From: Spirochaetaceae bacterium
GTDB lineage: Bacteria; Spirochaetota; Spirochaetia; Treponematales; Rectinemataceae
Reading direction: 5' to 3'
Length of the DNA stretch: 64,000 bases
Assembly (NCBI GenBank): GCA_025358255.1
Contig: JANYKC010000082.1
Location: 17,236-81,235 of the forward strand
In this document: piece after piece, positions 7,432 to 15,799 of the stretch
Layout: each line of letters starts with the position of its first letter
Numbering within the stretch: the first letter of the stretch is position 1
Position numbers and translations under genes: made by a program
The notes under the pieces: model-generated
The model's database searches: none
What the model was told of the DNA's origin: nothing
Seen by the model: the letters and a program-made list of their open reading frames with translations, nothing else

Positions 7432-7725
7432 TCAGAATTCCACGGAAAACCCTTTGAAGCGGCCGCTTGGAGCGATGGGGCGGATCTTGACGGATGAGAC
7501 ATGTGCCCCTGGGGGGCCTTCGTGCAGCCATGCGGCGAGCTCGTCCAGCGCGGCTTTGGGGCCTTCGGCTTGCACTTCAACGTCGCCTTCGTCGGTGTTG
7601 CGCACCCAGCCTACCAGGCCCAGCATGCGTGCCGCATCCACGGCGGTATAACGGTACCCGACACCTTGGACTCGGCCGGAGACAAGGGCATGAAAGGCGT
7701 AGGTTTTAGCCTTCGCTTTTTCCAT
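7432..7725 (-). CDS. acyP: Acylphosphatase
   Basis: The 97-residue product has the canonical acylphosphatase signatures VSGRVQGVGYRY, holding the phosphate-binding Arg, and GLVGWVRNTDEGDVEV, holding the catalytic Asn. It hydrolyses carboxyl-phosphate bonds in the cytoplasm. MEKAKAKTYAFHA at 7725 is chosen as the start because the family begins here and the longer frame adds unrelated residues. The start lies inside the upstream receiver gene (20-nt overlap), so the two are cotranscribed. Association with two receiver-domain genes is suggestive, because phospho-Asp in receivers is itself an acyl phosphate. Confidence 0.92.
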   Translation of the reverse strand: MEKAKAKTYAFHALVSGRVQGVGYRYTAVDAARMLGLVGWVRNTDEGDVEVQAEGPKAALDELAAWLHEGPPGAHVSSVKIRPIAPSGRFKGFSVEF

Positions 7726-8077
7726 GCATCGCGTCCAGGAGCTGGGCGACATGGGCTTCAAGTTCGGAATAGTCGAAGGGTTTGTAGACCACTTCAAAGG
7801 GAATGTGGAAATCGGGCCTCAGGAAGCCCGAGGTGATGATCACTTTCTTGTCTGAGCAGTATTTCCGGAGGAATTTGACCCAATAGTCCCCGCCCAGGAC
7901 ATCCATGCGGTAATCGGTGACGATGATGTCCACCTCATAATCGAGGAGTTGCTTGATCGCACCCACGCCATCGGAAGCAACGAGGACGTCATAGCCTTTT
8001 TTCCGAAGATAGTCCCTGAGGGTGAGGCGAATCGCGTCCTCGTCCTCTACGACAAGTAGGAGTCCTTTACTCGACAT
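7706..8077 (-). CDS. Single-domain response regulator (CheY-like receiver)
   Basis: The 123 residues form just a receiver domain. LLLVVEDEDAIR supplies the acidic pocket, DIIVTDYRMD the phospho-accepting Asp, VIITSG the conserved Thr/Ser, and VVYKPFDYSEL the conserved Lys-Pro. There is no output domain, so it probably works by protein-protein contact in phosphorelay or chemotaxis-like signalling. It overlaps the preceding HTH-receiver gene by 11 nt and the acylphosphatase gene by 20 nt. No histidine kinase is encoded nearby, so the phosphodonor is unknown. Confidence 0.9.
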   Translation of the reverse strand: MSSKGLLLVVEDEDAIRLTLRDYLRKKGYDVLVASDGVGAIKQLLDYEVDIIVTDYRMDVLGGDYWVKFLRKYCSDKKVIITSGFLRPDFHIPFEVVYKPFDYSELEAHVAQLLDAMHGKSEG

Positions 8078-8690
8078 TCCGCTCTTTTACCTTCGAGGCC
8101 AGTTCCGCGACTGCCATCGCGAGACCTTCGAAATCGAGGGGCTTGGCGAAGAAGGCGTCCGCACCGTCGGCGAGAATTGCTTCCTTTTCCTCGGGCCGGT
8201 CAAGGCCTGTCATCGCGATGACAAAAGGCTTGCCAAAAACCGGATCTTCCTTGATCTTCTTGCACACGGCATGGCCGTTGAGGCCGGGCAGGTCTATGTC
8301 GAGGATCACAAAACCCGGGCGTTTTTCGGAGACAAGTTTTCCCGCTTCGAAGCCGTCGTGGGCCTGGGAGATGCGCATGGGCTCGGGACGCTTCTCGAAG
8401 AAGCGCTTGATGATGTCGTTGAGTTCGGCATCATCGTCGACGATGAGGAGAGCCCCCCAGTCGACATCATCCCTGAAGTAGTCATCAAGTTCATGGGGGA
8501 TGCGCATGCCCCGCTTTTCCAGGAAGCCCATGAGGTCTTCCGCGTAAATCCGGTACTGGCCACCGGGGGTCGTAAAGGCCTTGAGGTAGCCGTTCCGTAT
8601 CCAATTGATCGCGGTCTGGTTGACGACGCCGCACAGGTTCGCGACTTCAAGGGCCGAGAAAATGCGGACCTTTTTTACGTTCTTCGGCAT
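8067..8690 (-). CDS. DNA-binding response regulator with N-terminal MerR/excisionase-like HTH and C-terminal receiver
   Basis: Residues about 5-60 (IFSALEVANLCGVVNQTAINWIRNGYLKAFTTPGGQYRIYAEDL) form a MerR/excisionase-type winged helix-turn-helix. Residues about 80-200 are a receiver with LLIVDDDAEL, VILDIDLPG (phospho-Asp) and FFAKPLD (Lys). The DNA-binding domain comes first, the reverse of the usual order. The ATG at 8690 is preceded by AGGA with 6-nt spacing, better than the upstream TTG. It heads the operon with the lone receiver and acylphosphatase. Target genes cannot be read from the sequence. Confidence 0.88.
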   Translation of the reverse strand: MPKNVKKVRIFSALEVANLCGVVNQTAINWIRNGYLKAFTTPGGQYRIYAEDLMGFLEKRGMRIPHELDDYFRDDVDWGALLIVDDDAELNDIIKRFFEKRPEPMRISQAHDGFEAGKLVSEKRPGFVILDIDLPGLNGHAVCKKIKEDPVFGKPFVIAMTGLDRPEEKEAILADGADAFFAKPLDFEGLAMAVAELASKVKERNVE

Positions 8691-8775
8691 GTCCCATCCT
8701 GGCAAACGGAAAATTTTGGTTTACCGCTGATAGCTGGACGGTGAGGCCCCAAACAGCCTCGCCCCATAGCTTTTC

Positions 8776-8784
8776 ATTGTAGCA
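8776..8784 (-). promoter_or_regulatory. Extended -10 promoter for the HTH-receiver operon
   Basis: On the minus strand TGCTACAAT is a TGN-extended -10 box (TACAAT, 5/6), about 85 nt upstream of the ATG at 8690. No -35 box is obvious. Confidence 0.5.
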
Positions 8785-8890
8785 TGCCTGCGAAGAGGCC
8801 GCTAGACCGGAATGATAGGAATTTCAAGCGTGTTTTTCGATATTTGGCCCTTCCGCTGCCTGCTTCCTGCCTTCGAGCCCCGCTCCGGTC

Positions 8891-8919
8891 TTGAAATTTG
8901 GGCGCGCATCCCGTACCGT
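8891..8919 (+). promoter_or_regulatory. Candidate tex promoter
   Basis: TTGAAA (5/6) and TACCGT (3/6, including the key first, second and last bases) are separated by 17 nt. The predicted start falls on the ATG at 8927, which would give a leaderless mRNA. Confidence 0.4.
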
Positions 8920-8926
8920 AGCGCCC

Positions 8927-11449
8927 ATGGAATTGACTCAAAGCTTCATCGAGGGACTCAAAGTCGATGAGGTTGCCATCATGGACCGAATCGCCAAGGA
9001 ATTCTCCATCAGGACTGCCCAGGTATCTGCGGTCATCGGCCTCATCGGCGAGGGCTGCACCGTCCCCTTCATCAGCCGCTACCGGAAGGAAGCGACCGGA
9101 AGCCTGGACGAAGTGCAGGTACGGGACAGCGCCCACAAATTCGAGAGCTACAAGAACCTCGAAGAGCGCCGTCTGGAGGTTGTCCGCGGCATCTTCGCCC
9201 TTGGCAAGCTTGACGAAGCCCTGCTCAAGAACCTCAAGAAGGCCCAGACCCTGGCCGAGATCGAGGATATCTGGCTTCCTTTCAAAAAGAAAAAGAAAAC
9301 CCGGGGCATGCTTGCCCTGGAACGGGGCCTCGAGCCCCTTGCCAGCATCATGCTCAAGGGCGGCGATGCCGAGGTCGAGGAAGCCGCTCCAGGCTTTGTC
9401 AGGGCTGCCGCCGAAGGCGAAGCGCCCGAGTTGGCCGTCCCCACGCCGCGGGACGCCATCCAAGGTGCGATGGATATCATCGCCGAGCGCCTCTCCCAGG
9501 ACCCGGACAATCGTGCCGCGGTGAAGGGTCTTTATCTGCAATATGGAAAACTCGTCACCAAGGGTGTGGGCGACGCAACCAAGAAGGAGACCTCGACCTA
9601 CCAGATGTACTGGGACTTCGCCGAACCCCTCGGGTCCCTCAAGCCCCACCGCATCCTGGCGGTCAACCGCGGCGAGCGCGAAGGGGAACTCGAGGTCAAG
9701 CTCGAGGTCGATGAGGACATTGCCATAGACACCCTCATGAGCCGCCGCACGGTCAGCAACCGCTACCATAAGGAGGCCGTTGATGACGGCCTGCGGCGCC
9801 TGCTGTCCCCTGCCGTCCTTCGCGAGATCCGCTCCGACGCCGGGGATTCCGCCGACGGCCATGGCATCCATGTCTTCTCGGAGAACCTCAAGAACCTCCT
9901 CATGTCGCCCCCCATCAAGGGGACGCGCGTCCTGGGGGTGGATCCAGGCATCAGGACGGGCACCAAGTGCGCATGCCTCGACGAGACGGGCAAGTTCCTG
10001 GACTATTTCGTGGTCTTCCAGGAGCAGAAGCCGGACGAGGCGAAGAAAACCATAGCGGCAGCGATCAAGAAGCACGACATGAAGCTTGTCGCGGTCGGCA
10101 ATGGAACCGCGAGCCATGAGATGCAGGAAATCGTGGCCGCGGCCATCTCCGAAAACGCCCTTACCTGCGAGTTCACGGTCGTGGACGAGGACGGCGCCTC
10201 CGTCTATTCGGCGAGCGACGCGGCCCGCGAGGAGTTCCCCGAGCTCGACCTGACGATCCGTGGCGCCATCTCCATCGGCCGCCGCCTCCAGGATCCCCTT
10301 GCCGAGCTCGTGAAGATCGATCCCAAGTCCATCGGCGTGGGCCTCTACCAGCACGACGTGAACCAGAAGCGCCTCTCCGAAAGCCTGGACGAAGTTGTCG
10401 GCTCCGTGGTCAACAATGTCGGGGTAAACCTGAACACGGCCAGCCACTCCCTCCTCAAGTATGTCTCCGGCATCAATACGGGACTCGCCAAGAAAATAGT
10501 GAAGTACCGCGACTCCAAGGGCAGGATCACCGCCCGCGCCCAGCTCCAGGACATCCCGGGCCTCGGCGAGAAGACCTTCGAGCAGTGCGCGGGCTTCCTC
10601 AAGATCCCGGAGAGCGCAAACCCCCTGGACAACACCTGGGTCCATCCAGAGAACTATGCCCTGGCCGAGTCCCTCCTCCCCATTGTGCGGGGAGGGCGAG
10701 ACCCCTCCCATGACGAAAGGGCTGGCTACAAGGGAAAATTCAGTGTCGGCGACACGACCCTCGACGACATCATCATGGAGCTTAAGAAGCCCAACCGCGA
10801 TCCGCGGGAGAGCTTTCCCATGCCCATCCTCCAGAAGGGCGTGATCAAGTTCGAGGACCTGGTCGAAGGCATGATGGTCAAGGGCAAAGTCAAGAACGTG
10901 GTCGACTTTGGCGCCTTCATCGACATCGGCATCAAAGAATCGGCCCTCATCCATGTCTCCGAGATGTCGGACCGCTTCGTGAAGGACCCGATGGAGGTCC
11001 TCAAGGTCGGCGACGTGAGGGATTTTCGCATCATCAGCCTGGATATCGCGCGCAAGCGCATCGGGCTTTCGCTCAAGAGCGACCGGAGCCAGGGCGGCGG
11101 CGCGGATGGCCCTTCTCGCCAGGGAGGCAACAGTGGCAGTGCCAGAAGCGCCGGGAGCACGGGGAGCACCGGCGATACAAGCCCTGCCGCGGCCAGACGG
11201 GTCTTGGTGGTGAAAAAGGGCGAGGGGCCGGACGGTCGAGGGCGGGATGCGGCGCGCCCCGCGCCCAGGCCTGAAAACAGGCCTGGGCCAAGGAAGGAAG
11301 GGCCCCCCGGCGGACGGGATGCCGGCGGTGCGCGGCCTCCCCGCCAGGAAAAGAGCTGGGAAGTCCGGAAGCCGGTCAAGGAAGACGACGGGATGACCTA
11401 TAACCCCTTCGCGGAACTCCTCAAGAGGAAAGAGGAACCCAAGAAATAG
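8927..11449 (+). CDS. tex: Tex, S1-domain transcription accessory protein
   Basis: The 840-residue protein has the Tex order: helical N-terminus, a YqgF/RNase H-like domain (RVLGVDPGIRTGTKCA), helix-hairpin-helix modules (KYVSGINTGLAKKIVKYR, LQDIPGLGEKTFEQCAGFL) and an S1 RNA-binding domain (GMMVKGKVKNVVDFGAFIDIG). It binds nucleic acid and is implicated in transcription and RNA turnover. A Gly/Arg/Pro-rich, probably disordered stretch of about 100 residues separates the S1 domain from the conserved end motif MTYNPFAELL. ATG 8927 is preferred over the TTG at 8891, which lies in the putative -35 box. No Shine-Dalgarno is seen. Confidence 0.95.
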   Translation: MELTQSFIEGLKVDEVAIMDRIAKEFSIRTAQVSAVIGLIGEGCTVPFISRYRKEATGSLDEVQVRDSAHKFESYKNLEERRLEVVRGIFALGKLDEALLKNLKKAQTLAEIEDIWLPFKKKKKTRGMLALERGLEPLASIMLKGGDAEVEEAAPGFVRAAAEGEAPELAVPTPRDAIQGAMDIIAERLSQDPDNRAAVKGLYLQYGKLVTKGVGDATKKETSTYQMYWDFAEPLGSLKPHRILAVNRGEREGELEVKLEVDEDIAIDTLMSRRTVSNRYHKEAVDDGLRRLLSPAVLREIRSDAGDSADGHGIHVFSENLKNLLMSPPIKGTRVLGVDPGIRTGTKCACLDETGKFLDYFVVFQEQKPDEAKKTIAAAIKKHDMKLVAVGNGTASHEMQEIVAAAISENALTCEFTVVDEDGASVYSASDAAREEFPELDLTIRGAISIGRRLQDPLAELVKIDPKSIGVGLYQHDVNQKRLSESLDEVVGSVVNNVGVNLNTASHSLLKYVSGINTGLAKKIVKYRDSKGRITARAQLQDIPGLGEKTFEQCAGFLKIPESANPLDNTWVHPENYALAESLLPIVRGGRDPSHDERAGYKGKFSVGDTTLDDIIMELKKPNRDPRESFPMPILQKGVIKFEDLVEGMMVKGKVKNVVDFGAFIDIGIKESALIHVSEMSDRFVKDPMEVLKVGDVRDFRIISLDIARKRIGLSLKSDRSQGGGADGPSRQGGNSGSARSAGSTGSTGDTSPAAARRVLVVKKGEGPDGRGRDAARPAPRPENRPGPRKEGPPGGRDAGGARPPRQEKSWEVRKPVKEDDGMTYNPFAELLKRKEEPKK

Positions 11450-11505
11450 AAGTGAGCTCTCGGGCTTGTCATAACCGGGGGGATGATTCTTTTCGAGCGA
11501 CATTC

Positions 11506-11527
11506 GGCTTCCAATACGTTGGAAGCC
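11506..11527. terminator. Hairpin after tex
   Basis: GGCTTCCAA-TACG-TTGGAAGCC is a perfect 9-bp stem with a 4-nt loop, 57 nt after the tex stop. It lacks a U-tract, so termination may be weak or factor-dependent. Confidence 0.45.
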
Positions 11528-11570
11528 TTGTCGAGGAGAGAAAAACCTCCCTGCCTTTTCCTATCCTGTC

Positions 11571-11599
11571 TTGAAAAGACGTCCATCACGTGCTAGCTT
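11571..11599 (+). promoter_or_regulatory. Candidate promoter of the polysaccharide cluster
   Basis: TTGAAA, a 17-nt spacer and TAGCTT with a TGC extension (TGCTAGCTT) lie about 120 nt upstream of the MarR-type gene. No other promoter of similar quality is seen before 12325. Confidence 0.5.
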
Positions 11600-11616
11600 G
11601 TTCATGGATTGAACAA
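11598..11616. promoter_or_regulatory. Palindromic operator at the cluster promoter
   Basis: TTGTTCA-TGGAT-TGAACAA is a perfect 7-bp inverted repeat spanning the end of the -10 box and the expected start site. Repression by the adjacent MarR-type protein would be a simple autoregulatory design. Confidence 0.45.
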
Positions 11617-11727
11617 TCACGAGACGCCGGATTTCGTGACGGGGGAGCGTGTTTCGACCGCCTTCCGCCGGTCTGGCTGACAGGATCGGGGCCGATTCCG
11701 CTGTTTTACGGCGCGGAAGGCCCCTGT

Positions 11728-12315
11728 ATGCCCGAAATCCCGCCCGCCCACCATCAGAGCACCATGGAAATCGCCGAATCAGAACTCAGCCTCCTACAGA
11801 AGATCCATCAATCGGAACATGATTCCGTGCGCCTCACTCAAAGGGAGCTCGCCCGAGTCTCGGGGCTTTCCTTAGGGATGACAAACGCCTTGGTTCGGCG
11901 CTTTGCCGAGAGCGGTTGGGTCAAACTGACGCATTTGTCCACGAAAAGCGTCCGGTATGCCCTGACTCCCGAGGGCTTGTCCGAGATCGCCCGTCGAGCA
12001 GCCGGGCACTTCCAGCGCGCGGCACGCAACGCGGACCTATACCGCGATAAATTTGAGGCCTTTGTGCTTGAAGCCAAGTCCAGCGGGTTCATGACCCTTG
12101 TCCTTGCAGGCCAGAGCGAAATGGACTTTCTGCTGGAATATGTGTGCGAGCGCCATGGTCTGGCTTTTGTGAAGAGTGTCGATCGGAATCGGGCCATTGC
12201 CTTGGGCCGACGGCCTGACGTAATCCTGGTGAATGCCGAAAGCGGAGAATTGTCCGAGGACCCTGGCGCCGTTTCTATCCATTCAATCATCACGGGTGCC
12301 CTCCGGGGCGGCTGA
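11728..12315 (+). CDS. EPS-associated MarR-type transcriptional regulator
   Basis: Residues about 12-80 form a winged helix (SELSLLQKIHQSE, RLTQRELARVSGLSLGMTNALVRRFAESGWVKLTHL, VRYALTPEGLSEIARR), like the MarR-family regulators that open exopolysaccharide operons. The roughly 110-residue C-terminus (MTLVLAGQSEMDFLLEYVCERHGLAFVKSV) is an alpha/beta region of unknown role, perhaps ligand-binding. ATG 11728 has GGAAGG seven bases upstream. The next gene (WbaP-like) starts 9 nt downstream. It likely controls the whole cluster, including itself, through the palindrome at 11598. Confidence 0.75.
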   Translation: MPEIPPAHHQSTMEIAESELSLLQKIHQSEHDSVRLTQRELARVSGLSLGMTNALVRRFAESGWVKLTHLSTKSVRYALTPEGLSEIARRAAGHFQRAARNADLYRDKFEAFVLEAKSSGFMTLVLAGQSEMDFLLEYVCERHGLAFVKSVDRNRAIALGRRPDVILVNAESGELSEDPGAVSIHSIITGALRGG

Positions 12316-12324
12316 AAGGTTCCG

Positions 12325-13782
12325 ATGGACAGCAATAAAACCAAACTTGAAAGCGTTCTTGCCGGCTATCGTCGAGGTCGGGCGCGAAAAACGGCCTTCT
12401 GGACAAGTTCTGTCTTTGGCCTGGCCGACCTTGTCGCCGTGATGCTCTGCTTCGGCTTTGGCTTTTTTGTCGTCAACACCTATGACCTTGAGATCATCGA
12501 TTTCAAGTCCTTCGTGACATATTGGCCCTATCTTTTCGGCTTTCTTGCCGTCTTTGGCGTATTGCACCTCTATCCTGGACTTTCCCTGGCTCCCGCGGAA
12601 GAACTAAGGCGCTATACGATCGCCTCCTTTTTTTCCCATGCGAGCATAATCCTGGCGCTCTTCATCGATTCGCGACAGATGGACGCCTATTCGGTGGCTT
12701 TTTTCATATCCTGGATAGCCAGCATCCCGACGCTTGCCATGGCCAGGGCCGTCGCGCGCGCTATTTTCCGCACCTCGTCCTGGTGGGGATTGCCTGCCGT
12801 CATTTTCGGTGCGGGCCAGACCGGCAAGCTCGTTGTGGATCGTCTCCTTCGACATCCTTGGATCGGCTACAAGCCCGCGGTCATCCTGGACGACAATCCT
12901 GCCTTGGCCGGAGAATACCGGGACATTCCCATCCTGACTGGAACCGACCTTGGACCGGAATTGGCCAAGATCTGCGGCATCGACACGGCGATAGTCGCCA
13001 TGCCTGGCGCGGAGCGCGAACGCCTCGCGGCGATCGTGGCTGACTCGGTCCGTACCTTTCGCCACTATATCTTCATCCCCGACTTCCTTGGCATGACGAG
13101 CGGCTGGATGAGCGTGCGCGATATTGATGGAATATTGGGCCTCTATACCACGCAGAGGCTCCTTGTCCCGACAAACTGGGTGATCAAGCGCCTTATCGAC
13201 CTCGTGCTCACCATCGTCGGCGGCCTCATCATCCTGCCTTTTGTGGGGGTGATAGCCCTCCTCATCAAGCTCGACTCGCCCGGCTCGGTTTTCTATGGCC
13301 ACCACCGCTTGGGAATGAACGGCGTTCCGTTCAAGGCGTGGAAGTTCAGATCAATGGTTCGGGATTCCGGGAAGGTATTGAGCGACTTGCTTGCCAGCGA
13401 TGGGGAAGCTAGAGAGGAATGGGCGGCATCCTTCAAGTTGCATGATGATCCGCGCATTACGAGGATGGGGCGTTTCCTTCGAAAGACCAGCCTGGACGAA
13501 TTGCCCCAACTCTGGAATGTGATCACCGGCGAGATGAGCCTCATCGGCCCTCGCCCTATAATTGAGGACGAAGTGGCAAAGTACGGCCATCATTACAAGC
13601 TTTTTTCCAGCGTGAAACCTGGCATGTCAGGTCTCTGGCAGGTATCAGGCCGCTCCGACACCGATTATGCCGAGCGCGTGGCCCTCGACGTCTACTATAT
13701 CCAATCCTGGTCCCTCTGGCTCGATCTCTATATCCTGTTCAAGACCGTACGCGTAGTTGTCGTCGGCGACGGGGCTTATTAA
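12325..13782 (+). CDS. wbaP: Undecaprenyl-phosphate hexose-1-phosphate transferase (WbaP-like)
   Basis: The 485-residue polytopic protein has four N-terminal membrane helices, a Rossmann-like central domain (PAVIFGAGQTGKLVVDRLLRH) and a C-terminal phosphoglycosyltransferase domain. The transferase motifs are KAWKFRSM, DDPRITRMGRFLRKTSLDELPQLWN with the catalytic Asp-Glu dyad, and GEMSLIGPRP. It transfers a hexose-1-phosphate, typically galactose or glucose, to undecaprenyl phosphate and so starts a repeat unit at the inner membrane. The next gene overlaps the stop by one base (TAATG). Sugar specificity cannot be fixed from sequence. Confidence 0.9.
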   Translation: MDSNKTKLESVLAGYRRGRARKTAFWTSSVFGLADLVAVMLCFGFGFFVVNTYDLEIIDFKSFVTYWPYLFGFLAVFGVLHLYPGLSLAPAEELRRYTIASFFSHASIILALFIDSRQMDAYSVAFFISWIASIPTLAMARAVARAIFRTSSWWGLPAVIFGAGQTGKLVVDRLLRHPWIGYKPAVILDDNPALAGEYRDIPILTGTDLGPELAKICGIDTAIVAMPGAERERLAAIVADSVRTFRHYIFIPDFLGMTSGWMSVRDIDGILGLYTTQRLLVPTNWVIKRLIDLVLTIVGGLIILPFVGVIALLIKLDSPGSVFYGHHRLGMNGVPFKAWKFRSMVRDSGKVLSDLLASDGEAREEWAASFKLHDDPRITRMGRFLRKTSLDELPQLWNVITGEMSLIGPRPIIEDEVAKYGHHYKLFSSVKPGMSGLWQVSGRSDTDYAERVALDVYYIQSWSLWLDLYILFKTVRVVVVGDGAY

Positions 13783-14702
13783 TGGCGGCGCATGCCGCGG
13801 ATGGTCCCCGTATTACCGTTTTCACCGCGACCTATAACCGGGCGCCCACCCTTCCTGCCTTGGCCGCTTCGCTCTCCGCCCAGATTTTCCAGGATTTCGA
13901 GTGGATCGTGGTGGATGACGGATCTATCGATGATACGTCGGAGGTCCTGGCCAAGATTGTCGCGAGCGGGAACATCAGGCTTAGGGTAATCAGCGTATCC
14001 AATGGCGGAAAACATCGGGCAATAAACCTTGGCGTAGCCGAGGCAAGGGCCCCTTGGTTTTTTATCGTGGACTCCGACGACCGGCTTCCTCCCTCGGCAT
14101 TGGCAGTAATCGCACAATCAATTCCTCTCGCCGAGGCCGAGGAGCGGTGTGGTGGCATAATGGGGCTAAAGGCTGATTTTTCCCAAGCGGTCGTCGGGGA
14201 GAGGCTTCCGGAAAACCTCGCTTTCGCGGACAGCCTTGAATTGACCTACAAGTACGATATCCGGGGGGACAAGGCCGAGGTTTTCAAAACCTCGATATTG
14301 CGGGATTTTCCCTTTCCTGCCTTTCCCGGCGAGAAGCACCTGACCGAATGCGTGGTCTGGTATCGAATCGCCCGCGCAGGCTGGAAGCTTCTTCTCACGA
14401 ACGAAGTGCTCTATGAGGCCGACTATCAAGGCGATGGGCTTTCTTCCCGCAGCCTGGAACTACGCATCCGGGACATCGAGGGGACGCTTCTATTCTATCG
14501 TGAGGAGCTCGAAGGCGGATTGCCCCTTTTGGGAATGTTGAGGGAATCCTCCAATTACGTGCGCTTTTGTCTGCATGCGCGTCGTCTACGCCAGTTGCTT
14601 TCCGCGCCCGGCCGCCTTGCCTTGCCTTTCGTCCTGGCCGCCCTTCCCGCCGGCTTGATCATGAAGGCACGCGATGCGCGTACCCTTCGGCGGCTGCTGT
14701 GA
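13782..14702 (+). CDS. Family 2 glycosyltransferase
   Basis: The 306-residue protein has an N-terminal GT-A fold with PRITVFTATYNRAPTLPALAASL, EWIVVDDGSIDDT and FIVDSDDRLPP, the last being the DxD-type metal/nucleotide site. It should add a sugar to the growing lipid-linked unit on the cytoplasmic face. Its start shares one base with the wbaP stop and its end overlaps the next gene (GTGA), placing it firmly in the operon. Donor and linkage are unknown. Confidence 0.87.
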   Translation: MAAHAADGPRITVFTATYNRAPTLPALAASLSAQIFQDFEWIVVDDGSIDDTSEVLAKIVASGNIRLRVISVSNGGKHRAINLGVAEARAPWFFIVDSDDRLPPSALAVIAQSIPLAEAEERCGGIMGLKADFSQAVVGERLPENLAFADSLELTYKYDIRGDKAEVFKTSILRDFPFPAFPGEKHLTECVVWYRIARAGWKLLLTNEVLYEADYQGDGLSSRSLELRIRDIEGTLLFYREELEGGLPLLGMLRESSNYVRFCLHARRLRQLLSAPGRLALPFVLAALPAGLIMKARDARTLRRLL

Positions 14703-15799
14703 GGGTTCTCCATGTAATCAATTCCCTGGCGGCCGGCGGAGCCGAAAGGCTCATTTCGAACCTGGTTCCTGCCATGGCCGGACATGGCGTCGAGTGCAGC
14801 GTGTTCGTGCTCGACTGTCGGGCTGACGCGTTTTCCCCTGGAATGCGGCAAGCCGGGATCAGGGTGGCCTTCGCCAGGCCGGCGGGGGCTAGCCCCTACA
14901 GTCCAGCGCGTTTTTTCGATATCCTTCGCGAGATACGGCGCGAAAAGGCTGATATCGTCCATGCGCACCTTGGGCCGAGCTTCCACTGGTGCGCCTTGTG
15001 CAGCCTTGTGGCACGAGGAACCATATTCATCGCAACTGAGCATGCGAGTGAGAATCGGCGGATGGCCTTGCCGTTTTTTCGCGCCATAGAGCGTTTTTTT
15101 CATCGTCGCTTCGCCCGGATAGCCTGCGTAAGCGATGAGTCTGCCGCGGCTCTGGAGCGATGGCTCGGGAAACGCAATTTCCACGCAAGCGTGATACCAA
15201 ACGGCATCGCGACCCGTCAGTTTTCGGCCAGTGTGCCACCGGCGCCCGACATCAAGGCATGGGTTGGAACACGCACGGCACTGGTTATGACGGCTAGGCT
15301 TGTTCCTGCGAAAGACCATGTTACTGCCCTTGGCGCACTGGCTTTCCTGCCTGAGGATTTCTGCCTGATCCTGGTGGGCGATGGCCCCGAACGCAGAGCC
15401 CTTGGGGCCATGGCCATGAGGCTCGGTTTGGGCAGGCGCTGCCTGTTCGCCGGGACAAGGAAGGATGTTCCCGAGGTCCTGGCCTGCGCAAGCATCTACC
15501 TGCAGAGTTCGCGCGTCGAAGGCTTTGGCATAGCGGCCTTGGAAGCGATGGCTGCCGGTCTACCGGTTGTCGCCAGCGACGCTCCGGGGCTTGGCGAATT
15601 GGTCCGGGGAGCGGGGGAGATCTTTCGCGTCGGGGACGCCGAGGCATGCGCGGCCGCGATCAGGATGCTTGCCAGCGACACTGGGGCCATGGCGAGAGCC
15701 AAGGCCGTCGGACGGCTTCGGGCGCAGGAATTCTCCATCGATGCTTGCGCCGCGCGATACGCGCGCCTGTATTTGGAATGCCTAGAGGATGCGCGATGA
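14699..15799 (+). CDS. Family 4 glycosyltransferase
   Basis: The 366-residue GT-B protein starts RVLHVINSLAAGGAERLISNLVP and contains the C-terminal donor site SSRVEGFGIAALEAMAAGLPVVAS with the E-x7-E motif. The start is taken as GTG 14699, which makes a 4-nt GTGA overlap with the preceding gene; the longer open frame upstream is out of family. It probably adds the second or third sugar of the unit. The next gene overlaps by ATGA. Confidence 0.87.
   Translation: MRVLHVINSLAAGGAERLISNLVPAMAGHGVECSVFVLDCRADAFSPGMRQAGIRVAFARPAGASPYSPARFFDILREIRREKADIVHAHLGPSFHWCALCSLVARGTIFIATEHASENRRMALPFFRAIERFFHRRFARIACVSDESAAALERWLGKRNFHASVIPNGIATRQFSASVPPAPDIKAWVGTRTALVMTARLVPAKDHVTALGALAFLPEDFCLILVGDGPERRALGAMAMRLGLGRRCLFAGTRKDVPEVLACASIYLQSSRVEGFGIAALEAMAAGLPVVASDAPGLGELVRGAGEIFRVGDAEACAAAIRMLASDTGAMARAKAVGRLRAQEFSIDACAARYARLYLECLEDAR

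Noticed and set aside
8774-11503. 909-residue minus-strand open frame
   Set aside because: It lies antisense to tex, whose domains are unmistakable; the frame is open because of GC-rich third positions.
11600-12325. JUMPstart/ops-type antitermination element
   Set aside because: I looked for GGCGGTAG-like sequence in the leader of the cluster and found none.
12604-13305. 233-residue minus-strand frame
   Set aside because: Antisense to wbaP.
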